DNA from: Tetmemena sp. SeJ-2015
Taxonomy: Eukaryota; Ciliophora; Spirotrichea; Sporadotrichida; Oxytrichidae
NCBI GenBank assembly: GCA_027382625.1
Contig: JAJKFJ010021722.1
Span: 62,001-126,000 of the forward strand
Reading direction: 5' to 3'
Length of the DNA stretch: 64,000 bases
Shown here in pieces: positions 9,982 through 22,374 of this stretch. The translations under genes and the position numbers were made by a program. The notes under the pieces are model-generated. The model saw nothing but the letters and a program-made list of their open reading frames with translations, made no database searches and was not told where the DNA came from. The number at the start of each line of letters is the position of its first letter. Within the stretch, counting starts at the first letter, position 1.

Positions 9982-11502
9982 ATGTCAGCATCATACTAGC
10001 AAAAGCAAAAGCAGCAAGAGCAGTCAGAGCAACAATTCAAAGAAGAGCAGAAGCAGTCACACTTCAAGGGAGGGGAGCAGCAGAAGTCAAATCTCAACGA
10101 ACCTCAAGCCAAGCAACAACAGTTTGGAGCGCAGGGAGATAATCGTCTCCAACAGAGGTGCTTCCAGAAAGTCAGATTCCAAGATGGCAAACTTTAGCTT
10201 GCTGAAGAGAAGATCAACTTATTATATTGAAAGTTACATTTTAAGATGCCTTAGAGCCTTGGAGATGACGAGTGTCTCATTAGAGTTTTAACTATAGTTT
10301 GTTGTAATGCATTATCTAGTTTTGTACTCATCAGTGAATTTCTACGACAAGATTCTTCTTGAGAATAAGCAAAAAGAGAAACAAGACTTCTCAATGGGTT
10401 CCGAGGGCGTGGGTGTGATTGAATAGTGTGGCAGTAACTTCGATCAGTCGCTCAGAGGAAAGAATGTGGTATTCTGTTGTGATGCCTGGGCTCAGTATGC
10501 AATCAAGAAGAAGGATAGAATCCTTGTCCTTGATGACGATACTGATCTAAAGAGGTCAATTACAATATAATTCCTACAATGATTTCAAAATTTCATGTTT
10601 TAAATAATTGACGCTTTCGTGAATCCCCTCACAGCTTTGTGCCTCAGAAGAATCGTTATGCAGAATGAGCACAGAGCTGTAGTTTTGGATGGAGCATCTT
10701 GCCACCTTGGCAAAACTCTGATTCAACTTTTGAAGGAATCCGACGTCGAAGTCATCGCCATCTTCAGAGAGAACAAGATGATTCAGGATTTCCAGTAAAA
10801 GTTTGGAGAGAAAAGCATTTTCTAACTATAACTCTTTAAATGAGAATTTGAATCTGAAGTATTCCTTGGCGCAAGACGCTCAAGATTTCGAATAGAGAAT
10901 CTGCGATGCAGTTAAAGAGGTGAATCCCTTGATGTACATTAGTTGCGTAGGCGGTGACTTGACAGGCAAAGTGTTCAAGTGCTTGCCCAACAAATCTCAG
11001 CTGATTCTCATATACTCAAAACTTAATCCCACCAACGATTACTATATTGAATATAAGTTTAGGAAACCTGAGCAACCAGGATTTATGCTTGCCCATTACC
11101 GAACTCTTCATGGAAGGCAAATAAGTTAGAGGTTTCTTCCTTGAGCGCTACCTTAGAGAGGTAAGTTTCTATTTTAGAGCTTTATATATAGCTAACTCAA
11201 TTCATGAGTTAGAAAATACAAATTTTATAAACTTCATCCTTACAATCTTCATTCTTATTATAAATAATGACCAATGTGATTTATAGGAGCTCTCAGAGCA
11301 AAACTACAGACAATTCTGCGATGAGATTAAAAATGACTTGAAAGAGGGAGGAAGAAGATTCGGAGTAGACGTGACCAAAGAAATGAGACTTGAGGAGTGG
11401 AATCAGGCTTTGAAGGAACTAGATTCCATGCACGGTCAAGGAAAGATTCTTCTAAATATAGGAGAAAATATTTCTCAAAAGCAACAATAGAAGAAGCAGT
11501 GA
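9982..11502 (+). CDS. Divergent MDR / quinone oxidoreductase-like protein, paralogue E
   Basis: Divergently oriented relative of A-D with an extra Gln-rich N-terminal tail of about 75 residues (MSASYQQKQKQQEQSEQQFK). The MDR core follows: MGSEGVGVIEQCG, the nucleotide-binding block KSDVEVIAIFREN-like, and a C-terminal QNYRQFCDEIKNDLKEGGRR. The frame is intact after removing IESs 10210-10242 (AAGAT), 10285-10318 (GTTTT), 10558-10605 (AATT), 10808-10841 (GAGAA) and 11037-11079 (GATT), plus a GT...AG intron at 11161-11286. The GTTTT IES lies two codons from the first shared IES of A-D. Stop TGA 11500-11502. This copy appears functional; the substrate is unknown. Confidence 0.85.
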
Positions 11503-11691
11503 GCAAACTTAAACTCTTTAACTGAAATATATCTTTAGCCTTATTGATTGATTCTTGAACTGAAGTATTTAATTTCATTACTTTGATGTTGAAAAGATTC
11601 TTCAAATGCTCAAGACTCTCTCACTGAGAAGAAAAGTTATACTCTAATGTATACATTCCAATTTCCCTTTAATTACACTTTGTTCTATTAT

Positions 11692-13380
11692 CACTGGAGC
11701 TCTCCTTGATTCTAGTTCTTTTGTCTAATCTTCTCTACAAACTTCTCGAATCTTTTCTGAACTGCTTCGCAGTATTTGTACATCTTGTGGTCCCTCCCTC
11801 TGAACCTAATCCAGTTGTCAAAAAGCAAATTCATGTCATCTACAAACTCATCCAGAGTCTGGTAGTTTCTCATGTTTAACTTGTTCTATAGATAAATGTT
11901 AGAACTCTGCGGAATATTGAAGAGTTATAGTAAAAAGAGAGACATAGATAGAAATCTCTTTGGGTAATTACCTTGATGGTTTCTTAGCTAATATGGCGAT
12001 CTATCTTGGACATGTATTAGTGGTACTCTTCATGCTTGGGATCCTCAGGCATCATGAAAATCATGCTCTTGCTATGATTCTCGATCAACCTGAAAGCGTC
12101 CCAAGCAGCATTCATCCATTTGGGTTGAGGCTGCTTGTAGTTTTGCATATCCAACCTCTGCTTCTTTCTCAGCATTTCAAGATCCAGTGGGTCAAGATAC
12201 TCTCCTTAGTTATCCAAGCATTTGAAAAGATTCTTGTTTCGAGTATCGTATTTATGCAAGTTCAAGTCATGTCTCCTTATCAATAGGACAGGCTTTTGCT
12301 GATCTTCCTCAAGAGAGGGTACTTTATACTTTATCTAAATATTACCTGAGAAAGATGGAAATAATGATATTACAAACTTCTTGAAGCCTATGTTAGGATA
12401 AGCGTTTGAAATGCGGGATATTTCAGGTCTTATTTAAGATAGAAGGTCTAAAAAGCGGGGAAGACTTTGCTTAAGAAGTAAGATTCTCTGCTCTACAAAG
12501 ATAGCTTGCTCCTTTAAGAAAGGAAACAATTCCATATTTCTCACTCTTATCTGCTCTTTCTACAACTCAAGTTAAGCAAAAAATTTTCCTTACTCCTAAA
12601 GGAACATCAGAGTAAAATTTAAAATTCTATGTTAAAATAAGAGCTTTAAAGATCTAACCCTGTCTCTTATTCAAGGAAATCAATGATTTCATCAAAGTAG
12701 CAATATTGTCCACCTTATGTACTCATTTGCTTTCCTTTGCTCACACTAGCTCTTGCTTTACTATTAGAATTAGGCTAAGTAGTTGTATCTATTTGCTCTA
12801 CATTTTGCTATATCACTTCCTAAATTGGATCTTTCTATTGTACTGCTTTTCTAAGAGAGCGAGGTACCCAACCTTTTCTTGAGGTGTTTTTCTACTGAAT
12901 GGCTTCTTTCTCTTGCTAAACGCTTTCAACTTCTTACTTCTCTTCTTCCTCTGGATTGCCAAAATGCATGTCGTTGTTTTCATCTCTATCAACATTTTCT
13001 ACTATTATATCTTGGCCAAGCCTCTCTTCAAGCACACTATCCTCTTATTCATCCACTTAGCTCCCCATAAACCCAAGCCCCGTCGCTTATCCTGAAGGGG
13101 CCTTGTAATTAATTTTGACTAGATGGTGTTTTCTCAAGATAGGAGGATGCGGACTTTGCTGTGGGCTTTATTTTCGTGCTTTCCTGGCCCAAAAATTTCT
13201 CAAACTACTGTTCTTAAGTTCATTTAGACTCTTTAGAGCTACGTTATCCTCTAAATCCTCTTTATCCTATCTCTTTTAATTATCAGTTTGCTTTGAGATT
13301 TGATGAGTTTTAGCTTGCTTTGCTTGGGTTTTAGGAGGAGACTTTGCTTTCTGTTTTTATAATTATGCGGCTTTTACCAT
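11692..13380 (-). CDS. Bromodomain protein
   Basis: A protein of about 500 residues. The N-terminal 300 residues are charged and Gln-rich (MVKAAQLQKQKAKSPPKTQA). The C-terminus carries a bromodomain, the acetyl-lysine reader of chromatin proteins: WDAFRLIENHSKSMIFMM, then a helix with YQTLDEFVDDMNLLFDN, matching the family's F-x-D-x-x-L-hydrophobic-F-x-N pattern, then DHKMYKYCEAVQKRFEKF. The usual Asn is present in LFDN. Introns: 11886-11971 (GTAATTACC...CTATAG) between the two bromodomain halves, and one near 12580-12660. Start ATG at 13380, stop TGA 11692-11694. No other domain is recognised; likely nuclear. Confidence 0.8.
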
Positions 13381-13675
13381 TAGAGACTTTATTTAACAAA
13401 TATCATATCGAAATAAATCAATTTTTATAGCTTGATAGATACTCAAAGAGTGAGTAAGGAGAAAATAGGATTGTTGTTGTCAGGAATCTGGATTAGTTAA
13501 ATATGTTAAAATGAAATAGTGACGACACCATCGTCAACAAATTACCCTCAAGCCGAAGTAGCTTTAATCATTCTATCCGCATCTGCATTTTCAGCTTATA
13601 TTTACTAATTTAAAATTCTGCTATAAGCAACAGTTTATTGCTTAACGAGGAGTAATTGGTCAGTTGTTCTCGGTC

Positions 13676-14728
13676 TCAGAACTTCTCATTGATTTCATGG
13701 AGAGAAGCAATTGCAGACTCGAGATTGGACTTGCAAGCGGGATCTTCAATCAGGTTGAACTTTTAAACCAGGGACTTGAACTCCTCACTGTGAATATCAT
13801 GCTTCTAGAGAGCGATGTCAACTAGCATAGCGTCGAAAATTACATAATATTCAATTTAAAATGTAATGATGAAGTCTTTTGTCTGTAATTAAAATGAAGA
13901 GAATCTCATCCTTATCGTTCACGCAATCCAAAACTGACTATTCCTGTACTAGAGTCACGGTTTCTGCCAAAGTCTGATTAAAGATATCGATAACCTGCTG
14001 CTTTCAACAAACATATGAAATCTTCATTCTACAACTTAAAGTCCTTTTCTTTTTTACTGAAATCATAAACTTCTGCTTGTTGAATCCTCTCTGAGACTTG
14101 AAGGGACTGGAGAGAGATAATATGACTGCGTCATGGACACCTTGTAATCCTTGAGTGTACTGAGTTTGAGAAGCGTAGTAAATGTTGTAGTCAATTCTAG
14201 CGAGTTGATTGACCTCATCCTGTGCCTTGATGAAGAAATTGATCTCAGGCTGAATTTGCTCGTAAACCTTCTGCACATAGTTACTTAAGTCTCTCTTTTC
14301 CAAGAGGCTTAGTCTCTCATTCTGATGTTCATTTCTCACGTCGTAGAGCAACACCTTTGCATAGAGTTCCATGGTCTTTTAGATTGTATGGAAATCCTCT
14401 TGCTTAATTAATCAAGAAGGATATTTATAGATTAATAAGATCTGTGTATATATAGCTTGAGTAGTTTTTCGGGGGTGGTGGTGAGGGGTCCCTCCTTAAG
14501 AAGGTGGTTCTTAATGAATTCTTTGACCCACGAGTCTATCTCTGACTCACGAGTGCTCTGGGGTGCCCTCTGGTCAATAATGTTCTTGAACAAGTCCACC
14601 TTTTTGTTCTACACTACTGCCTCCTCTTTCTTGCCTGATAGCAATTTGTACAACACGAATCCGGCGATTAAAGTACCTGCCGCAGCAAGACCCACCTTGA
14701 TCAGTTGCGTCTTCTTCTCGGGATCCAT
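13676..14728 (-). CDS. Hypothetical protein with N-terminal membrane anchor
   Basis: Opens MDPEKKTQLIKVGLAAAGTL and continues with a single hydrophobic helix, so probably anchored by its N-terminus with the rest in the cytosol. The remainder is helical with no recognised family. IES 14402-14454 (pointer AAGC) joins TPEKLLK to QEDFHT; IES 13998-14072 (pointer AGCAG) joins RGFNK to QQVIDIFNQTL. A third gap near 13885-13925 fits a 40-nt GT...AG intron joining VLDC to TKDFI. Start ATG at 14728, stop TGA 13676-13678. The downstream ATG at 14372 is internal. Confidence 0.65.
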
Positions 14729-15024
14729 AATTATCCTATAATAAAAGATAACTTACCTCAGAATGAATTGAATGCATAGCTATAATACTTTAAGAAACTA
14801 ATTTCTATTATAATTTTCTATAACCTAAAATTAAATCAATGGCCGTCAAAAATAATAAACTGAAAAGAAAGTCTAATAAACAAACTATAATGCTACTGTC
14901 TTAACGGTGTCTAGGGATTTAATACGTGTATAGGCAGAGTTAAATTGCAAAATTCTTTAATGTGTTGCTGTCCCACTTTAATCTTCAAAGGATTAAATCT
15001 CTAGATCTGCTGCTGATTGAATAC

Positions 15025-16143
15025 TCAGTCGAGCCACTTTATTCTCTTACCGTCGACCCATTCACCTTATTTTTCTTCTCCCTTAGCATTTCTATAGACA
15101 CCTATTCCATGCTGCTTTCCTTTAACCCACTATCCTTCGTACTCACGTCCATCTTTCCACTTGAACTTTCCTTAGCCATGACGCTTATCTTCAACAAATT
15201 CACCAGTGTATTCCTTTCCATCTGGCCAAATCAAGTGCCCCTATCCGTGCATTTTATTATTTACCCATTCGCCTTCGTAAACTAACTCGTCTCAAATTTA
15301 AATATAAGATAATGAAAATGCTGGCAGTTTATTGTTTGCCATCCGACCAGCAGTATATGCCTCTACCACATATCTCATTCATTTAGAAGGAGCCATTGTA
15401 AACTGATCCATCGGCGAATGTTAACTTTCCAGGGCCATTTTTCTTTCCCTCGTGGTAGTTTCCCTCGTAGATAGCTCCATCTGGCCACGTCTCCACTCCC
15501 ATTCCGTGCTGTTTGTCATCTTTCCACTCTCCTTGGTATTTAGCTCCATTAGCGTGGATGTATATTCCTTGGCCGTTGGCTTTGTCGTCTCTCCATTGGC
15601 CTTCGTAAATATCTCCATCTGCATGGATCAATTTACCGAAACCGTTGGCCTTATCATTCATCCACTCGCCTTCGTAGCGAGAACCATCAGGCCACTCTTA
15701 CTTGCCCCTGCCGTCTCTCATTTCGTGGTGCCATTCGCCTTCGTAGACTGCACCAGTTGGGAGAGTGATGGGAGGCTTGTTCTGTCTCTATCCCGAGGAA
15801 CCAGCTCCCCAATTTAATTAGGGTTACATATTCATATTTGAAATAGATACCAACCTGAAGCATCTAATCCAGCTCTGTTTTAGGAATTCTCGTATCTCGC
15901 ATCGTATTAGCTGCTTCCACTTGCGTTATTGTTGATGTTCGAAAATCCTTAAATCTTAGCATTAGCATTCCCACCAAACTATCCTTGATTCTATGAATTT
16001 TCAAACTGTCCCTCAAGTAGTTAAGAGTTATTAAGGTTTTAATTAGCAGCAAGTGCCTTCTTCATGTTATCTTTGTCTACTTTTTTAATTGCGTTCTGAT
16101 CTTCTCCAACGCAAGAGCCGAACACTCCTGTGCAGTTTCCCAT
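15025..16143 (-). CDS. MORN-repeat protein with N-terminal acylation motif
   Basis: Begins [11 protein letters not shown], a candidate N-myristoylation/palmitoylation signal. A low-complexity Asn/Gln linker of about 80 residues follows, then some nine MORN repeats with the consensus YEGEWxxDKxxGxG (for example [20 protein letters not shown]). MORN arrays commonly sit at membranes or cytoskeletal structures; in ciliates cortical and basal-body roles are plausible (inference). An intron lies just before the repeats (near 15810-15850) and a TA-bounded IES at 15278-15329 interrupts repeat 6/7. Stop TGA 15025-15027. Confidence 0.85.
15278..15331 (-). other. IES with 2-bp TA pointers and 6-bp terminal inverted repeats
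   Basis: Removing 52 bp between two TA copies joins SDGKQ directly to YEGEW and restores a MORN repeat. The segment begins TAAACT and ends AGTTTA, a perfect 6-bp inverted repeat. This end structure differs from the AT-rich IESs with longer pointers elsewhere in the window. Confidence 0.6.
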
Positions 16144-16374
16144 TTCTAATTCCCTTGCTTGCTGGTTAAAATTTATTGATTTATAATTTTATTCTATAAT
16201 TTAATTCTACACTTAAAATCATCCTAGGTGGATATGTGCCTTTTGATTCTATAAGGGAAATAATTGATAATTTATAAATTGTATTAAGGGAGGTGCTAGC
16301 TCATTTGCCACTTCATCAAAAACATACTCCGAATTTAAACTACACACTTCGCTTTACTCTTATAGTATAAAAAC

Positions 16375-17682
16375 ATGGCAAAAATAAAGATGGAAAGTAA
16401 GAGCTATATAATATTAGTTTGTATGGCCTCCATAGTAAATAGAAACAATCAGAATTACCAAGCTCATAAAAGCAGTAGAACTAATACACAATCTCTCCCT
16501 CTTTTAACTAAATCTCAGCGAGAACATTATGATCATTCCGCAGACACCAATAGAACCCATGGACTCAAACACCAAGATCAGGACAAGCCTATATGTTATA
16601 ATCTCACACTCAGAATTATTTTTAAGGACTAGAAAACTAAGTTGCTTAAATACCTAGTTTACATGACAATAGATGTCCTATCGATCGCCCTGTTCCTTTT
16701 CTACTACTTTGCAGTTGAAGCAGACGTGTAGTGTTTCTATGATACTACTTAATAGAAGGCATATGCGCAGAAGAATGAATCTCAAACATTAATTCTGAGT
16801 TAGCTGCATGAAACTAATTTCAAAGCCAATTCTCCTTACTAAAAGTCTACAAAACAAATTAAACTTAAAGTGTAAATGATGATTTACAACACTTGAATCT
16901 ATGTATTTGGTCAGCAAGATGAATCCGATGCTACTTCTTCTAAACAGTCCTTAGCAAATTATTCCACTCAGTCTCACATAGAACTCATCTTCCAACATTA
17001 ATATTTAAAGTGTACAATATTACAAATTTTGAAGGTTTATCTTTTTTCTTAATTATTAGGAGTACTAAAACTAGAATAAAGTTATTTTAAGTTTAACATT
17101 GACTCTGGGTCTTCTTCTGATAGCCAAGCTAATCCCAATAATGAGAGTAAAGCTGGTTCGCTAATTAATGTGTCCCAGAGATTTGACATCCTACTCTTGC
17201 TTTTGATTTCCTCAACTACCTTTGATCTCATTTAAAAAATCATTTACATTATAATTCTCCTACATATTGGAGTTTAATTTATGACTTTGTTGCAGTTGGT
17301 GGCTTGTACAACTTCAAACGATGGAATAAGCTCAAAACTATTCTCAAACTTAAAGAGTTACTCAGCTTGGCCGTCATCATACTATTGCACATCTTCCGAC
17401 TAGAGTATTCAGGACAGGCTTGCTCCGGCGATTGGTCAGCAACAAATGAGTTGTCCAAAATTATATATTAAATATCCTATAGTGACCATCTTTACCACAG
17501 AGGTTTGCTTAATAAATTTTATATTTTTAACTTATAAAAAGCTGTTGATGATTCTGTTAGTGATTATTTGGGTTTTTGTTGCAACTTTTGTGTTTTTCAC
17601 CATCGGCTACTTAATCTATAAGCGTAGAAATGCAGCCAAAAACAATTTTCACGAAGACTCCGCTTTCTAAAGAAATGCCTGA
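16375..17682 (+). CDS. Hypothetical multi-pass membrane protein
   Basis: From ATG 16375 the frame runs through a Gln/Ser-rich N-terminus to a first hydrophobic segment (YMTIDVLSIALFLFYYFAVE), a second in ELLSLAVIILLHIFRLEY, a probable loop with two Cys (SGQACSGDWSATNE) and a last TM helix (LLVIIWVFVATFVFFTIGYL) followed by a basic tail. IES 17507-17540 (pointer GCT) joins the loop to the last helix in frame. Two further interruptions, near 16890 (in-frame TGA) and 17230-17290, are not resolved. Stop TGA 17680-17682. No family recognised. Confidence 0.55.
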
Positions 17683-17927
17683 ACTTAAAACTCTGTGATT
17701 AATCCTTATGTTTATAACTTTACTTTAATATAAATAAATTTGTAATATTCTTAAAGTAAAACTTAAGTGAAGTTTAAATGAACTCCAATAATTAAATTGA
17801 TAATCTAAGTTTTTCAGAGGTAATTTAATTATCTCTAAGACATATTAAGAGGAGTTTAACCACTCTCACTTTCAATTTTGATTGAGCAATAATTATTTTT
17901 AATTTAATATCCATAACTCCCTCCCTA

Positions 17928-20394
17928 ATGGTAAGTTCTATATTTGTTCACTCTTTTGACTCACCCACTAATAAGCATACTAATTTGGCTATAGCAACTA
18001 TTCTTCGACCACTTTAACATTGAGGACTCTGAGAAGGCTCACGAGAATAAAAACTACTTCTACAAGATAAAGCGTTAGTCTCCCTCCTACAACCACCACT
18101 ACACAAAGCACATCAAGTTAATAGGAGGGGAGGATCTAAATCCAGAGAGACATGACTCAGAGTACTTAAAAAAGTTCAAGTCAAACTGGGAAGATTTCAA
18201 GTCTAAGAACCAACCATACTATCAGATTGCATTAGCGGCTCGCTAACACAACAAGTACATGGAAATGCTACATGGTTAGAAGGGGATTGATATTGCCACG
18301 AGGAATCACAGAAATAAGAGTTGGGGCATCAGCCAAACTCTAAATGATGAAAATCTGAAAAGAGATGCCAGTCTGGAAAATGCTGAGTAGTCAAGGCAAG
18401 TCAGATTCAATGAGCCAACTAACTTCTACACTACTACTGTTGGTGGAATAGGATCGGGAGTTAAAGGTGCTTCACTTGGGAATTATAAGGATCAAGAGGC
18501 TGCTCTAGCTAGGATGGAAGTGGGGTAGATATCCAAGAAAACTGGAAGTATTGTTGAAGGATTGAGTATGATTAGCAAGGGAAGTAGAGCCACTTTGATT
18601 AACTAGGGAAAGAGCAAGCTAAATTAAATTAAACAGAGGTACTAATCAACACAGGAGCCAGATAAAATTATTATTGACAATAGGGGTTAGAATTAGTAAT
18701 TAACTACTATCTAAAACGCAAAAGCGTCAAGAAATAAAAGTCAGTCTCTCGTCTCTGTCAATCTAAATAAAACTATGGTGGTTCCTCCACAGCAGTAAAA
18801 GCTTGGCTAAGAAAATGCTCTATAGTAATTTTATCCATTTCTCCTCATATTATATATCTTTTGCTTACTAATCAAACAGAGAAGACTATTAAGGCAAGGC
18901 AAAAGATTAAAAGCAAAGCTCAACTAAAATGTAAGAAGTCAAGCTCATAAATTAATAAGGGTAGCTAGAAAGAATGAATAGATCTGTGATCGAAATGAAC
19001 TCATAAATCTCAATAGAGGATTTCAATTAGCTCAACAATAATTCATCTCTTCCTCAATTAGATAATCAATTGAAGGGGAGGGATACTTCTAGAGAAATGG
19101 CTAATGACTCCTATTCATTGCTATCTTAGCGTCAATTCATTTTTAGAAATGAGCATATAATTTTATAAATGTGTGTATTCAAGGAACAAAATATAATAAG
19201 AAACCTTCATTCAAGAGTAGATTCACTTCCAAACCTAGGGAGTTATTACATACTTAAAATAGTAGCTATCATGATTTTATTAAGAGGTAGAAGTATTTGT
19301 AGAAGTTATTTGATGAAAGCTACGGCCCAAGTTTGAAGCCACCCGAGATAGCAAACTATCTTAAAGAGCCTAAAATTTATCAGCAGCAGGCTCCCAACCT
19401 TTTAATTAACGGAAGGAGAGACCCATAGTCAACTCTCTTGATGAGAAATCTCAATGAAACTCAGCAAAATGTGCTTATTGAAAATCCAGCTGTCCATGGT
19501 GTGGAGCAAATTAAGTATTTAAAACGAAATTAATTAAAGAGAGGAATTTTAATTTCGGCAATAAATATGTGTAACCTTACTATTTACTTCTAAGATAATA
19601 GTAAAATTCATAAAAAGGAGCTCTTTGCATTTCTAAAGATAGTTAACATTATTTTTCTTTGAAATGATTTTGATCCCTTAATATTTAATAGTTTAATTAT
19701 TGAAGTACTTCAAAAGACTGGATGAGCAGATAGAGAGATAAAAGAGAATCTATGCTCCTTACTTTTATCTAATTCATTTATATCTATCAGTAGCATATGG
19801 AGCATGTGGACAAATCAATCTTAAATATCGCTCTAAAAGAGGAAGATTGATGAGACCTTCACACTTGGAGTAAAGCCCTTGAACCTTACACAACTCCCCT
19901 CCTCCTAAGCTTCAACTACCTTCTCTCCCCAAAAGCAGCTATCAGTCACCTCACTTATCAACAACAACAACAACAAATCTTACGCTGCTCATAAGAATCT
20001 TAAATCTCCCAACATAAATCCCAATATTGTTGAGAGCTCTTCATATCTATCCCCTCCCAGGAATAACCTCAATATGACTACTCTTAATTTGAGAACAATT
20101 GGAGCAGCTGAAGGTTCAGGGCAAAGAAATTTTGGAATATCTGCTGCTGCATCTATGATGAGCAAGGCAGATGTCTAAAGCCAATACTAGGAGCTTATCG
20201 ACTAGTATAAACAGAATGATGTTTATTAAAAGAGGAGGTATAATAGCGTCCTAAAGAATAACAGTTCACAGAAGATGCTCTCTAGCCAACTTCCAGCTTT
20301 ATTCATTTTCATTATATTAGAAGGTAGTTTTTATTAGTCAGCATAATAGTTACAAGCTCCGATGGAAAAAGCCTTTGAGACTATCTATTTATGA
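17928..20394 (+). CDS. Gln/Asn/Ser-rich disordered protein
   Basis: The ATG at 17928 is followed at once by a 64-nt intron, after which the frame reads QLFFDHFNIEDSEKAHENKN. Most of the protein is low complexity, with a short coiled segment (FKRLDEQIERQKRKIDETF) and Asn runs. A second intron (GTAATTTT...AAACAG) lies near 18826-18881. IESs: 19513-19702 (AAGTA, 190 bp), 19739-19833 (TAAAAGAG) and 20295-20354 (AGCT), all restoring the frame; one junction near 19150-19205 is unresolved. Stop TGA 20392-20394. No family recognised. Confidence 0.6.
17931..17994 (+). other. Intron placed directly after the start codon
   Basis: ATG is followed immediately by GTAAGT and, 64 nt later, CTATAG; a TACTAAT branch-like motif lies about 15 nt before the acceptor. 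The start Met therefore forms its own one-codon exon. Confidence 0.65.
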
Positions 20395-20527
20395 TTTCAT
20401 AAATGCCTATCAATACCCTAAAACCTTTATTTCCTATTAGAATGAATAATTGCTAAAGGTCTTATAGTTTGGACAGTTTGGATTTATTTAAAGATAGAAA
20501 ATATTATAATTTAATGACTCATTTCAG

Positions 20528-22199
20528 ATGAAAAACAGGAATATAAAAAATATCCGATTCTTTGTGTTCATTCACTTCTTGCTCTTGCTATGGATTATTC
20601 CTTCCAGTCTAAGTTGGGATTTCAATCAATGGCATGAAAAAATGCAAATAGACGATTCTATGTTTGATCTATAGCCTTGGGACGATGTTCCACAAGTAAT
20701 AAGCTGAGTATAACTAAATTTAGACTATAGAATAAGCAGAATCATACTTTCACAGCGCATCTTTGTGCAGTAAAGAACTACACAGAGTTCAAAAGCGTTG
20801 CCATTTATCAAATCCAGATTTGACTGGGTAAGCTAATTTTAAAGTAACTTCAAATTCTTAAAGATAAATCTCTTCTAAAAATAACTGACCACAAGTTTAT
20901 AGGTAGTCATGATTGAGCATCACCCTCGATTAACAACCGAGTTCATTAACGCCTTTAATAAGTATGAACTTGAGGTTTAGTAGCTCAAGGGTTTCATCTT
21001 AACAGGAATAGTCTGGGACTTCAAACTAGGGCTTCATGACGACGCTAAGATGCCATATGTAGTTGCTAAAGTAGACTCTAAGACTTATGTGGAGATCATA
21101 GAGAAGGCTCATGGTTCGTTGAAAAATCATAGCAAAGATAGGGGTGATGTCATAGAAAAGTTTTATCCAGTAACTATAATTCATGAATTCATCACAGACT
21201 GCGACCAGTTTAATTTCATGATCTTCTTCCTCATACCAACCATAGCATTTACTCTCGTGCTTAAAATCACCTACTCTTACAGATCAAGAAAAGTGATTCG
21301 GCATCATTAGCCTGGCCGCTTTTTCAAGGGAATGGAAATTAGAGCCTTCTTAAAGAAAAATCTGAAGGCTTTTAAGTCTGTAACTGGAGCTATGCTAACT
21401 ATGACTTTACTACAGTCCATTTCATTTTTACTGATCTATTTCGTATGCCCTTGGCGAAACTTCAAGGATCAAACAGCAGTAGAGAAGGTACTTACTATGC
21501 AGCTTTGCTTGATTTATCCCTTAGCTCAAGCTACTTAATGCACAGCGATGATATATCTATCCAGTTTTTATGTGAAGTATCGAAAGACTAAGGCAAGAAT
21601 TAACAACATTCACCTTGGACTAGTATTTTTAGTTACAGCAGTGGTTGTATTTTTCCAAATCCTCTTCTCTCTTATCGAGGATAGTGAAACTAAGACTTAT
21701 TGGATTGGACGAATTTGGAATGTTCCTCTATAACTGATTCTCATGATTTTGGGTCTATACCTATCAACTTCCTCAGCTAATAGAATAGAGCAAGACTCCT
21801 TAGATTTCGAAGAGTTGAGTGAATAAGCAAGAATTTTGATGTATAAACTCTAGAACGTGATTAGACTCGCTAGAATACCTATGATGGTATTCTTTATCAT
21901 CAATTCCTTAGCTGGTAAACCTAGAATAAACTTAATACCAATGAGTGTTTTTAAAAGTAGCGTTTGTTCAAATTGTAATTAGAGAGGACATGTATAAGCT
22001 GCTTTTCTATCTGATTTCAATTCTGCTCTAGTCAATCGCCATTTGCATAGTTGTGTTGATCTACTACCCTAACAGATGGGTCAACCATAAAGATCAAAGT
22101 TTGAACAAGAGGAGAGTAGAGAGAAGATTTGGTAAGGGAGAATTACAAGATGAAAACGAGCCCATAGTAGAGTCAGTCTCTTCCTCGATGATTTACTGA
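20528..22199 (+). CDS. Seven-transmembrane protein with signal peptide (GOST/TMEM87-like topology)
   Basis: The N-terminus (basic start, then FFVFIHFLLLLWIIPSSLS) is a signal peptide. A luminal/extracellular domain of about 200 residues follows, then seven hydrophobic segments starting at FNFMIFFLIPTIAFTLVL and ending at LFYLISILLQSIAICIVVLI, and an acidic tail. This layout resembles GPR107/TMEM87-type proteins of the secretory pathway, but I recognise no diagnostic motif, so the family is only an inference. Introns near 20697-20740 (GTAATAAG...AGCAG) and 21915-21960 (GTAAACC...AGTAG) restore the frame; another interruption lies at about 20830-20910. Start ATG 20528, stop TGA 22197-22199. Confidence 0.6.
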
Positions 22200-22374
22200 A
22201 CCCACTCACAACAATTTAATAACATCAAATTCTACTCAAACTTATATTCAATCAAAATTCTAATCATCAATACAAAATTAATGAAGCAACTGAGTCTTGA
22301 ATTGAACATTGAACATTTAAGATTAATGAATCAAGAAGTTGATTTTAACTATTAAGTTAAAGCTGAGATTCTTA

